Origin: Amphimedon queenslandica
Lineage: Eukaryota; Porifera; Demospongiae; Haplosclerida; Niphatidae
NCBI RefSeq assembly: GCF_000090795.2
Contig: NW_003546323.1
Location: 60,528-124,527 of the forward strand
Direction: 5' to 3'
Length of the DNA stretch: 64,000 nt
In this document: in pieces, positions 55,201-63,959 of the stretch
Numbering within the stretch: position 1 is the first letter of the stretch
How the letters are laid out: each line of letters opens with the position of its first letter
Notes under the pieces: model-generated
Seen by the model: the letters and a program-made list of their open reading frames with translations, nothing else
Database searches by the model: none
Told to the model about the DNA's origin: nothing
Made by a program: the position numbers and the translations under genes

Positions 55201-55988
55201 ACATTTAAATTTATGTATGAGACATCAGATGATATGTCTATGCCAAGACCTCCTGTGATGTATAATTCAGTCGAATATCCAAACGAGAAGTTACTGTTCA
55301 ATATATTAATGTTTATTTGTGTGAAATTATTAGTCGATTCTGTGTCAAAGTACTGCATGAGTAAGTTTCCTCCTGGACAAAGGATGGCTTGAGTACAAGG
55401 TGGTATGACATTCTGAGAGAATGAGCTATCCTTGATCTCAATATCCAGTGTGTTTTGTAATAGAAGACCCATTCCCGTTCCATTCAAAATCGAGACTCGT
55501 TCCAAACTGACGTTAATACTTGATATGAAGTTCATCGTAGTATAAGTCTCTGATGACAGGAAGTTCACTGTGTCGTTAAAAGGTGCTCCGCAATCAACAA
55601 AAGATATGCCACTGATGGTAATGTAATCTGTGTTTTGAAAAGATAGGCCACTAGTTGTGTTGTTAGTACATCTTATCTGTACAGTGGACTGTGTGACAGT
55701 TTCATGAAAACCAGTTTCTATATCACCTAATCCCTTTAGTGTTAGATTACTGATTTCTTTTATGGTCAGTAATCCATCCAAACTGTGTTCTCCTGGTAGA
55801 AAATAGAGTATGGTGTCATCAGTAAAGTAAAGCTCAAACTGGTTTGTGTAGTAGGAGAGGGTATAGCACATTACTCCTCCAGTAGCAGAGGGACAGTAAT
55901 CTCCATCTCTTGCTATGATATAGTATTCATCAGTGGAAACAAGGAGAGGGAGAGAAAGGAGAACAATAAGTAGGACATTAGTAGACAT
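52293..55988 (-). CDS. Intronless beta-helix / polytopic membrane protein, member 4
   Basis: One exon of 1231 residues. The signal peptide MSTNVLLIVLLSLPLLVS fixes the start. The ectodomain holds VYRNNSGINGGALALYE, FLNNWAENKGGGIFVG and FDGNRAGASGSVLYGG repeats and many NxS/T sites. The Cys-rich neck has CPPGFLFDRLQGWCQC and SGIMCGGCAEGLSLKLG..QCGDC. The membrane part (~809-1139) has GTINGIVFYANI, INLDFGIEICFFNGM, WYNDPN and ETYNSPYK.PYTFW. The tail is basic and Ser/Thr-rich with NRRETLL. A 112-bp MITE sits 49 bp upstream of the ATG. About 240 bp separate it from the preferred start of member 3. The membrane domain looks more like a channel or transporter-type polytopic fold than a 7TM GPCR, but no assignment is made. 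Confidence 0.9.
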   Translation of the reverse strand: MSTNVLLIVLLSLPLLVSTDEYYIIARDGDYCPSATGGVMCYTLSYYTNQFELYFTDDTILYFLPGEHSLDGLLTIKEISNLTLKGLGDIETGFHETVTQSTVQIRCTNNTTSGLSFQNTDYITISGISFVDCGAPFNDTVNFLSSETYTTMNFISSINVSLERVSILNGTGMGLLLQNTLDIEIKDSSFSQNVIPPCTQAILCPGGNLLMQYFDTESTNNFTQININILNSNFSFGYSTELYITGGLGIDISSDVSYINLNVILDGLMLHGNTAILSPNLYYHFLCSAGINYNIIINNTVSVYGNAINSLPSNKLDITQINSGGFFLMDESRNHSQSYLSILNSEFSHNTVSNYGGIRINSFTPLLRVRIENCLIYNNTGNIGSALNVFTSRSFDSSPVLAVMTITNLTVNKNSLINFNEPLVGTTLLQNLDISISGLIISNNQGTGMVALGSILRFTGSANVYRNNSGINGGALALYESSYIILKPPVYISFLNNWAENKGGGIFVGQLTYTAKNIQTTCFYQLPNDDYSYNNETLQLFFDGNRAGASGSVLYGGNVENCSSNIRFTRAFNYQTQTGNSVVSSDVVGFCYCINDELDCLSSRYTLTTVAGQIFTIPVAAVGQKNGITLGVLQLTDYTLPTPTITNYSLSPSCNDVKYRIQVDSSEQVNAKLYLAREGVENLVNATNNKLVEVSLEPCPPGFLFDRLQGWCQCEAILLGVRQVECNVTRQSMTRNGGVWMGYNNDSKCTYIQENCPYSYCIDSNVTFNILDPDPQCALNRSGIMCGGCAEGLSLKLGTDQCGDCSNGYLALIILFALAGIGIIALLVVLNLTVSVGTINGIVFYANIVTTNSIILFPNGPIPVLSQFIAWINLDFGIEICFFNGMTALDRAWLQFVFPVYIWILVITLIILAKYFKRVANLLGNNAVPVLSTLLLLSYTKIFIASIDVLNGTQLRCGSISTWVWYNDPNVNYNDPSHVLLVIIVSIFLFGFALPYTLILLFNYSIGLALNADKCHKCGCHQQRLSIRLAFETYNSPYKAPYTFWTGLLLLIRFISVFVVSFSKLDTHSPAMMTMLCVLIVLQAAFGGVYKKKALDILELWCLLNLAFIIVFGNRGTTTTIITSIGISLMLITFVGIIMYHTAIKVLETTRGQKLDSKLREYYKEKRNGKRIDAVNKLDSDTRDRTVSVTSIELNRRETLLTSDFQQEAIVRSHKSRDSTFEAVFTNKYTQ

Positions 55989-56036
55989 CTTCAGCTCCTC
56001 TGGATTACTGCATCAGTGGCAGCAGAGATAGAGTTA

Positions 56037-56148
56037 AGGCTGATTTACACTGCACAGATTATATCATAGATTATCTCTACTCGCCATTGGTTTATACAGC
56101 ACTTCCTGTCGTACCGTATAACATTAATTGTGCAGTGTAAATCAGCCT
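56037..56148. mobile_element. 112-bp MITE in the upstream region of beta-helix member 4
   Basis: Perfect 20-bp terminal inverted repeats (aggctgatttacactgcaca and its complement) flanked by TTA on both sides (56034-56036, 56149-56151). It is only 112 bp and non-coding. The TWA duplication matches that of the 271-bp element at 11310. It ends 48 bp before the member 4 start codon, so it lies in the promoter or 5'UTR. Confidence 0.88.
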
Positions 56149-56924
56149 TTATGCAAACTTATAGTATTGACACTTCATAATGACACTTACTGTATCACTT
56201 ACTGACACTTGCTGTACCTATTATTGACAGTTATTGGCACTTGGATTGGCTGTAGTAGTATCAGTTCTTATTCAATTATCAGTGCTACATGATTCTGTGA
56301 TCACTTCTCATGCATTGTCTGATGCATAATGCATAAATTATACTCTATATTGCATATCAATTTTGAACTGATTTTTATCAAATTTGGATTTTTTATGAAT
56401 TTTAAAATTTACTTTAAAATCGATAAAACATGGGCTAAAAATGGCTAAGAAAAATTTCTCCATTTTTATAATTTTTTTCTGATGCACATACATGTTCTTA
56501 TGTTGTGTAGAAAGTTTGAGCTGATTCCAATCAAGGTTGAATTTTTTACAAATTTTAAAAGTTGCTTCAAAATTCGGCAAGTAGGTATTTTTGTTATAAT
56601 GGTCACATGACCTGACTAGACTTGTATAAAATTAATGGCCCCCTAATTTTTATTATATTTTCTGATACATATTGATGACGTACACACAGTGAGGGACTTT
56701 TTCTTGCACTGATAATCATTGATTTCTTTATTCCTTTAAGTGTATGACTGTGTCTGTGTACAAGGTGTTGAGTGTGTATAGTTTATTGTGACAGTGTTTA
56801 GTTAACTATTGTGTTCAATGCTTGTCAGATGAGCTGATAATATTGCTGAGTGTTACTGTCAACTAAGTGACTATAGTAGATCTGGACACAAATCATCAGA
56901 GAAGACTCAACAGTACAGAGCAAT
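56149..56924. other. Spacer with degenerate satellite monomers
   Basis: Contains about 1.5 diverged S2 monomers at 56340-56580 ('gtgtagaaagtttgagctga') and an S1-like fragment near 56640-56680 ('ctgatacatattgatg'). The rest is unremarkable leader sequence for the small gene at 56925. Confidence 0.65.
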
Positions 56925-57384
56925 ATGAGTGGAAATAAAGAAGTGAGAAAGAAACTTCCTCTTCTCTTTTATATAGAATATCATCTCTCCCTCTTTCTCA
57001 ATGTAGATTCATGAAGCTTTCTTTAGTAGTATAATCATATTCTCTATTTTGTCTCTGGTACTTCTAGTAGCTTTGTTGCTAGGATTTGGCTATTGTCTGT
57101 ATAAAGTCTGCTTCAGTAGAACTAATACTGACCCTTCAATTTCTGATGAGATTGAGAGATCTGACAGTTTTATAAACTGGAAGTATGATCAGCGTAATCA
57201 GCCACTGATGAATCACGCATGCCAGATTCAACACCAAGGATCCATACATGATTTGGATGCTGTCCAGCCAAGAAGTATCAATTATGGATCTTCTAGTTAT
57301 TATGGATTGAGTTCAAGTTCGGCAGCATCATCTCCACTCTCTAAGCAAAGCCTACGTACATTTCTTCATGGATCCAGGACTTAA
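56925..57384 (+). CDS. Small single-pass membrane protein, no signal peptide (mini-protein N)
   Basis: Two exons: 56925-56942 (six codons, MSGNKE) and 57007-57384; 131 residues. A short N-terminal part is followed directly by a hydrophobic segment (IIIFSILSLVLLVALLLGFG), then a ~90-residue Ser/Tyr-rich tail with SINYGSSSYYGLSS. SSYYGL matches the loose ITIM consensus, though the surrounding low complexity makes this weak. The membrane segment resembles that of the next gene (IIFSVLAFLLLLALLFLFC), so the two may be diverged tandem duplicates. No family was recognised. Confidence 0.65.
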
Positions 57385-57753
57385 GCATGCCCACTTCTAT
57401 TTCTAATCCTTACAAACAAAATATAATACAATATTCTATTATGACTGTAATTTTCTTATCACATAAGTTGTAAATAAGATCTTAACAATGAGTACTACTG
57501 CACTAGTATGGCATCCCCACATGCATGACTCATGATCTATCATGCATGTCAGGTTGCATCCATAAATGGGATGACATAATGAGTGATAGTAACAATGATA
57601 TAGTAGATATACTCACATCACATGATCTCTGGTTTATAGACACTCTTTCCTGTTGATTTGGCTGGAGATGTTATGAGAAACAAGGAAACAGTGACTACTG
57701 AAAATAGGAGCAGTTAGATCTATAGTGTCCTGAGTACCAGTAGTCAGCTAATC
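57385..57753. other. Spacer between the two mini-membrane genes
   Basis: Non-coding, with no repeat recognised. It includes the 5' leader of the second mini-gene. Confidence 0.45.
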
Positions 57754-58217
57754 ATGGTAACTATATATACAATGTATCTACTAGTAATAGAATTGTATAT
57801 ATGTGCTTGTATTAACAGGTGGTAGGAGTTACAGTTGATGTTTTAGTGATCATATTCTCTGTCCTTGCATTCCTCTTGCTCCTAGCACTACTGTTCCTTT
57901 TTTGTGTGTGCATGTATCGGATGTGTGCTGAGAGATGGCGTAAGAGACAGGAGTATGATCTCACAACTCAATTTGAGGCAGCCCCTCCTACTGAATACCC
58001 ACCACCTGAGTATCATAACCTGTCGCTAAGCACTGGACTGGTATCAACCAATCAGCAAGCAGCGTCAAGGAACAGAGGGTCTAACTATAGGAGCATGTCA
58101 CAGGCCGAAAGGGCCTCAGATGCTACCAGAAACAGAAACAATGACATGGCAAGGGAGACTCTTCTTAGCGATGTGTCAAATGATGCCGGTGATCAGTCTG
58201 ATAACGAAGATACATGA
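57754..58217 (+). CDS. Small single-pass membrane protein with PPxY and RETLL motifs (mini-protein O)
   Basis: Two exons: 57754-57756, just the ATG immediately followed by a gtaact donor, and 57819-58217; 133 residues. The downstream exon is open from its first base but has no ATG before the membrane segment, which is why the isolated start codon is proposed. Membrane segment VLVIIFSVLAFLLLLALLFLFC; stop-transfer CAERWRKRQ; then a hydrophilic tail with APPTEYPPPEYHN (PPxY) and near the end ARETLLSDVSNDAG. RETLL also occurs at the same end-of-tail position in beta-helix member 4. No family was recognised; adaptor-like tails on a minimal membrane anchor suggest a trafficking or signalling accessory, which is inference. 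Confidence 0.65.
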
Positions 58218-58429
58218 TCTCTAAACTGATACTTATTGTGATGAATAATAATAATACGTTAATAGTCAACTCATTGAATGTAACCTGCACTTCTACATAA
58301 TGTACATGTATGTGTGTTTAATAAAAATAATAATAATAATACAAGAATTAATTTTATTGTAGTATATATATATATATAGGCTCTGTTAATGAACACTCAA
58401 AATCCAAACACGAAAACACGACAAATTGT

Positions 58430-59970
58430 TTAATGTAAGGAATGATGATAAGAATACTCCTCCAGTACAGTGTGTAGCAACAGCTTCTGATCTGATGTTA
58501 ATAATGGCCTCAACTTTATACTTATATCCTTCACAGACGAGTAATCCTTTTCATTTACTGCCACCTGGAAACATTTTTGAAAGAGAAAGCAATTAATGTC
58601 AGTGTCACCATTATTTAATTACAGGGGCTGCCCCACTTACTGTCAATGCATGGAGCAATAGTCTTTTATCATTTAAGTCGTCTAGTGAGGGAAGTTTAGA
58701 GTAGCTGTCCCAAACAGCTGCTAATTGTGCTGATAAGTGTCTTCTGTTTGGCTACGCAAACACTTTGATATGCTGTATAATGTAATAATAACTAACTTTC
58801 AATAATAATAGTATTAATAATTGTGAGATGCTACAGGAGTTTATCAGCTGTTCGTAAGGGCCATCCTTTCCATTTGATTCTGATACTATTTGAGAAAGTA
58901 TTCCTAAAGCAGAGCTGTAATCACCTAAAACGAATACAAATACATAATGTTGTTATGCAGAGAATTTATCTCTCTCTCTCTCTCTTCCCTTCTCTCTCTC
59001 TCTCTCTTCCCTTCTCTCTCTCTCTCTCTTCCCTCCTCCCTCTCTCTCTCTCTTCCTCTCTCTCTCTTACGCAGTTGAAGTCTGCAGCTGACGAGTTTCC
59101 CCAAAGTATCGATCCTCCAGTCAATGGTTTGCGATTGAAGGTCCACTGCCCGCTGGAGGAAAATGGCCGCCTGTGAATACCACTCGCACTTCATTAGCCT
59201 CTGACCGGCTTCCAGTGCAAAAGAAGCCGCCAAAAGGTTGTCCCCTTGAACCTCTAAGACCTGCAGATAATTAGAATAATTATGGTATTATTTATACCCT
59301 CTATAATAAGGACACATTTTTATACCCTCTATAATAAGGACACATTTATAATAAGGACACCTTTATAATGAGGAGACCTTTATATCAAAGTAATGTGCCT
59401 AATGGTGTCCTTAATAAAGAGGTCACAGCTTACATGAACTGCTAGTAGAAATGAGTGTATCCCAGCCTCAAGCATGTCATTATAGCTGACATTCCTGGCT
59501 GCCATCAGCTTCTCCTCCGCTAGTATGAACTGTCTACCAGCGTTAGCCCATGACTCCGCCTCACTGCCACTGTCAGCAGTCAACTGGTCACACCTGGAAC
59601 AAGAGAGGGAGAAAGAACAACCATTAAAATTATTATTATGATAAATTATTGTTGTAATTATGTTGTGTTAAGTACTTTGCCATTGCCATGAAGCAGAGAG
59701 CAGCGTATTCATTGTTTTCTTCATTTTTGAGTGAATTTGCTAGTTTCCCTATACACAGAGTACATTAATGATAATAATAATAATAACAATACCATATTCT
59801 ACACTAGCTGCTTTGACGTTTGGTTTCTTCATAAATCTCCTAAAACATAAACCATGAACTAGTTTATTACTTAAACTTTCCACCAACTTCTTTAGTTTAG
59901 CTGCAATCGCTTTATAACTAGCAATAAGTTCCGTCCCTTTCTCGTCAAGCACTCCTTGTTGAGACGCCAT
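58430..59970 (-). CDS. F8A1: HAP40 / F8A homologue (huntingtin-associated protein 40)
   Basis: Eight exons on the minus strand: 59888-59970, 59793-59839, 59676-59748, 59434-59593, 59071-59260, 58797-58924, 58641-58751, 58430-58564; 308 residues, phases consistent. Recognisable blocks align in order with the human protein: KLKKRFMKKPNVKAAS (human KLKKRFLRKPNVAEA), NEYAALCFMAMAKCDQL, the TPR-like ALEAGQRLMKCEWYSQAAIF and FLQRAVDLQSQ, then CSISQLLILLLLKP (human CEVSRVLLLLLLQP) and LRPLLTSDQKLLLHTVL (human MWPLLTAEQNHLLHLVL). The long Pro/Ala-rich insert of the human protein is absent. HAP40 is an alpha-helical partner of huntingtin, linked to Rab5 endosome movement. The human genes are intronless, whereas this one has seven introns. 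A TC-rich simple repeat lies in the fifth intron. Confidence 0.93.
58971..59068. repeat. (TC)n-rich simple repeat
   Basis: Interrupted tctctc tract in an intron of the HAP40 homologue, adjacent to a splice donor. Confidence 0.9.
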
Positions 59971-60146
59971 TTTAATGTGGCCACACCTACAACTGAAGGG
60001 CGTGGTATGGGTGGAGTTTTGGTAGGAAACTAATTCGTTCATTTTTGGAGAGTGTAGCATCTTCTTTCTTTCTCTCTCTCTGTCTCTCTCGGTTGTATTA
60101 ATAAGGAACACTACTAGCTCTTGTGCTCTTATTGGGTCTTCATTTG
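59971..60146. promoter_or_regulatory. Divergent promoter region upstream of the HAP40 homologue
   Basis: 176 bp between the HAP40 start and a plus-strand ATG (60147). It contains a GGGCGTGG box at about 59998-60005 close to the HAP40 start, and a TC tract. Confidence 0.45.
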
Positions 60147-60757
60147 ATGGCTCTTGATCTAGAAATGGAACGAGGCACTGGGTAAGATAATGAATTATTA
60201 ATTACATTATGCTCTCCTCCCGTTACCATTAATTAAGATCCCATTATAAGAGATACCTTATATAGTGCATACTAGACGGTTGGTACTCTTACTTGTGCTG
60301 TTGGAATGCATGAAATGGTTTTGTACATGTAAATGTATATACTATTATTATGACAGTATTGTAATACTATGATCCATACATTATATGTGTGTTCTGATTG
60401 GGTTACGATTAGTTAAATTATAATAAGTATATTAATTAATGAATCAGTGGTTCTCTCTATTCTATCATATCCTTACTCCACTATCTTACCTTCTGTCTAA
60501 TTGGATTTACTCTTGGCATAGGATCAAATCTTTTACCCCCTCTCTCTCCCCCCTCTCTCTCTCTTCCTTTATTTTGTGTATAAACTGTTCACTGTGTTTA
60601 TATAGAGAAGGATGTGGTGAAGTTGTCATAATAATAATGATAATAATGATATTAAAAAGTGTTATATGCTGTCCTTTCCACATGTATTGATGATGTTTAC
60701 TGTATAAATCTATTGATGTCATCATTTTGATTACTCTCTTTCCTCCTTCTTTCTCAA

Positions 60758-60802
<45 letters not shown>

Positions 60803-61338
60803 GAGAGAGGGAGAGGGAGTAACATGCAAAGCTCGAGTGATAATGTTTCCATGTTCAATAACAAACTGATTCCACTTGTCACAAAGACAGTCTATTTTGT
60901 TCCTCAATTGTTCCTCAATTGTTCTCCTAATGTTGTGCCAATGCTCTCTCATTCTTACCTTCTCTTTTGTAGCTCAACAAAAGAAAGATCTTTCTCTTAC
61001 TCCAAAGCAACCCCTCTCCTTCCTTCTCTAACCTCGCCACGTGGCTCTGAAAATGGAGGCAGCCATTTTGACAGGGTTAGCTCTCTTTTCCTAATTCCTA
61101 TAAAACTTGCCATGCCCTCAGCTACCCATGTAGGCGGCAAAGGGTTGTGGCGAGACTACTTATACTTGGTGACTTTTCTATCCTTATCTGTTTCCTTCTC
61201 TTAAGTTTGTGTCCATATCTATTTTGTTATGACTTGTGTCTTGTGTTATTTTTTATTTCTCCCACAACGTATGAGATTCTCTGAATACTTAGATAACCAC
61301 TTACACATACAATGTGCATATTAATAGTAGTTATAATG

Positions 61339-61392
<54 letters not shown>

Positions 61393-62855
61393 TTATGCTA
61401 TATTTTATGTATAAATATTGTGTATAGTTGTATTACACGTAGCTGTATATTAGTTAGCTTATATTGTTTGATGATTAACTTGTTCTTATACTAACCTTTG
61501 TTGTTATTTTTGTCTTTGATCCATTTAACACGTTTATGATACACTTCAGTATACTACTCTCAGTATACTCCAGTATATTAATAGTATATTGTTAGTATAT
61601 GTTAGTTTATTCATCATGCCCTGTTTTCATGTTATTCTTCATAATATCTTTGCAAATAATTTTTCTCTTTTCCTCTTTTTAGAGTTTCATGCGAAAAGGG
61701 ATAAGCTCTCTTTCCCTTAGGTAAAGGAAATATTATTTTATAAATATTATTTATAATTTTGTTTCAGTGAGAGAGAGTCGAAGAAGAGTCATTTTACCCA
61801 TAGCCTGGGAGGGGTTCACTATAATGCACCTGTAAGTAAAGATTTTATTATCAAATAAAACTTCTAAATAGAACCAAACTCCTAATTTATGTATTTGAAA
61901 TGCTGCAATTACAATATACATGTAGCAAGGCTGCAAAAGTTGTGGCAGCCATTTTGAAGTGGGGCGAATCCTACTTCGTAAGTATTTAGGCAGTGCAATT
62001 TTGTATCATTAAAACTTTTTATTTTAATTTTATTTATACACATGTACATGTGTCACGTTGGACATTGCCTGACGTGTGCTTTAATTGGAATGCTATTCTT
62101 GTCACAATACTGGTGTATAGCTGACACATGAATTGTATTTTAAACTTCCTTAAATATCGTCAAAGTTTATTTAGCCTATGTTTGCACCTCTTTGCTGTGT
62201 GCCTGCCAACTATTGATGGACACATTAAGATAGCAATACTCAGAATTATTTTATTTATAAAACATGTACTTATATACAGTATAATCTGTATGTAATATGT
62301 ACTATACTGTATTTATATATGTGTATTGATGGAATTAGCAGCTCATTCATGCTCTTAAAGCTCTTAATTGTGCTAATATTATTATTGGTTATTCCTGTAA
62401 TCCTAGATATTAATATTTTTTGATATATTATTATTTATTAATTTTTGTCTTTTGTTATCAAAACTTCTACAGTCACAAAAGCAATCCAGTGTAATGGCAG
62501 ACGTACTTGTACAGGTTATTTTTGCTCTGTTATGTTTATTTCTCATTTTATAATAATAAATAATAATAATGTCATTTAATTGTTTCCCAAATTTCATTAG
62601 CCATTGTCGATAAATTCAGTCGGTCGATCGAAAGTTACTATGGGGATGTCCTCTACCGGCGTTTCCATGGCAACGAGACCCAGCAGACATCCCACAAGTT
62701 CGGTGGAAACTCGAGATGTGAGTCTCGTTAGTGGTGGGTGTGGTTGGTTTATTTTTAACCCTTAGAGAAGCGGGACTGTTCCGTCATTGCCTCAAGTGGG
62801 AAACGTCAAGGATGGGAAATCACGGGATCAGACCTGGTAATTTAAAAATTATTTA

Positions 62856-62908
<53 letters not shown>

Positions 62909-63029
62909 GGGATATTTATGGCGATACAGAGCAACTCCTTCTATCTCCTTATTCCTCAAGGCCCCGCCCCTCTCCCTCTCTCATTCCCAGACTAAAACCC
63001 TCCGGCAGCTGTAGGAGATCACCCAGTAA
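60147..63029 (+). CDS. Unresolved multi-exon gene, candidate exons only
   Basis: Several GT/AG-bounded open segments lie on the plus strand. 60147-60181 encodes MALDLEMERGTG. 61768-61831 encodes ERESKKSHFTHSLGGVHYNAP and is phase-compatible with the first. Further segments lie at about 61927-61979, 62473-62514 and 62602-62718 (…MGMSSTGVSMATRP…), then 62766-62839 (RSGTVPSLPQVGNV) and 62910-63029 (DIYGDTEQLLLSPYSSRPRP). The last four join in one frame as a Ser/Pro/Thr-rich, probably disordered stretch, but joining them to the earlier segments in a single phase is ambiguous: two frames are open in places. No domain was recognised. Treat boundaries and even the number of genes as provisional. Confidence 0.35.
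60757..60820. repeat. (GA)n simple repeat
   Basis: Nearly pure gagaga tract of about 60 bp in non-coding sequence, preceded near 60540-60570 by a tctc-rich stretch, so the two could pair as an inverted repeat. Confidence 0.9.
61336..61392. repeat. (AAT)n simple repeat
   Basis: About 18 repeats of the trinucleotide, in presumed intron sequence. The poly-isoleucine open frame over it is an artefact. Confidence 0.92.
62848..62909. repeat. (ATT)n simple repeat next to a splice acceptor
   Basis: About 20 repeats ending directly at the ag that opens the 62910 candidate exon. Length variation here would alter the distance from branch site to acceptor. Confidence 0.9.
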
Positions 63030-63639
63030 ACAGGTGGGTGTGGTCTCAACCACATGTAATTTTAGTGAATTTAGTGAGGGATTTTAAAAAAATAATGGTA
63101 AAGTCATGATTATTAGCATCGTCATTATTAATAAAAGTTATTAAAATGTTAAAAGAGCAGATACTTGTACATGTATGTGTTTAATTGTGTTATACAGTCT
63201 AAAATGGCTAAAGGCTAAAACGCACACTGTTATAGTTACAGTTACAGTTAGGATTAGGGCAGTCATGATTGAAACTGTACACATGTACATGTACATGTGT
63301 ACTAGCTTCTACAGAATTAGTTGCGTGTGTGTGTGTGTGTGTCTGTTTCCGTAGTGTATTCAATGTTGTTCCTTATAATAGGAAGATGTCCAAGTATTTA
63401 TTAAATTATAATTATTGAGGAATTTTAAAGATGACACTTTGACTTTTATGTGCCCGTTAAGCTAGATCTGGGAATTGGTATAAACTAAATATTTTTTATT
63501 ATTGTGTCTGGTCATAGTAACCACAATGTACTTTTATTGGCTAATGAATATAATTAGTACGACATGTGCATGTATGTGTCATTTTAAGTCCTCAATTGCT
63601 ATAATGCATGTTATTATTATGTAGCATAATTATACATAT
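63030..63639. other. Presumed intron, nothing recognised
   Basis: AT-rich, with a short (gt)n tract at about 63325-63341 and an acatgtacatgtacatgt run near 63281. No coding segment was seen. Confidence 0.45.
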
Positions 63640-63800
63640 ACATGTACATGTTCTTATGTTGTGTAGAAAGTTTGAGTTGATTCCGATCAAGTTTGGATTT
63701 TTTATGAATTTTAAAAGTTGCTCCAAAATCAGGCCAAAGTCCCTGTACTATACATGGTCTCAGGCCAAATTTTGCCAAAATTAAAAAGCAGTAATATCCA
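63640..63800 (+). repeat. Single degenerate S2 satellite monomer
   Basis: One unit with 'gtgtagaaagtttgagttga' and 'gctccaaaatcaggccaaag'; the palindrome is damaged (ccctgtactatacatgg). It lies directly before the last candidate exon of the window. Confidence 0.85.
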
Positions 63801-63808
63801 CCTGCTAG

Positions 63809-63959
63809 AGCGAGCCTAGCGGAGTTTATAAGTGAAGAGCTAAAGGACGGACGAGCTTGGTGGCCGGAGAAAGATAAGATATCAGAAATAATGGAGGAGC
63901 TTCATCGTATGATTGAGGAGATACGTCAGCTTTGTAAGGAGGTGCTACAGGAGGAATGA
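63809..63959 (+). CDS. C-terminal exon of an unidentified protein
   Basis: From a ctag acceptor, an open segment encodes ASLAEFISEELKDG, RAWWPEKDKISEIMEELH and RMIEEIRQLCKEVLQEE, then a stop at 63957-63959. It is strongly helical and amphipathic, probably coiled coil. It requires a preceding exon ending in phase 2, which the candidate exon ending at 63029 does not offer, so an intermediate exon is missing or this belongs to another gene. No family was recognised. Confidence 0.5.

Noticed and set aside
60960-61090. Candidate exon encoding SFSYSKATPLLPSLTSPRG
   Set aside because: It is phase-compatible with the 60147 exon upstream but leads to a stop with the next clear exon, so it is left out of the candidate model.
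61312-61494. Open frame with poly-isoleucine
   Set aside because: Produced by the AAT trinucleotide repeat.
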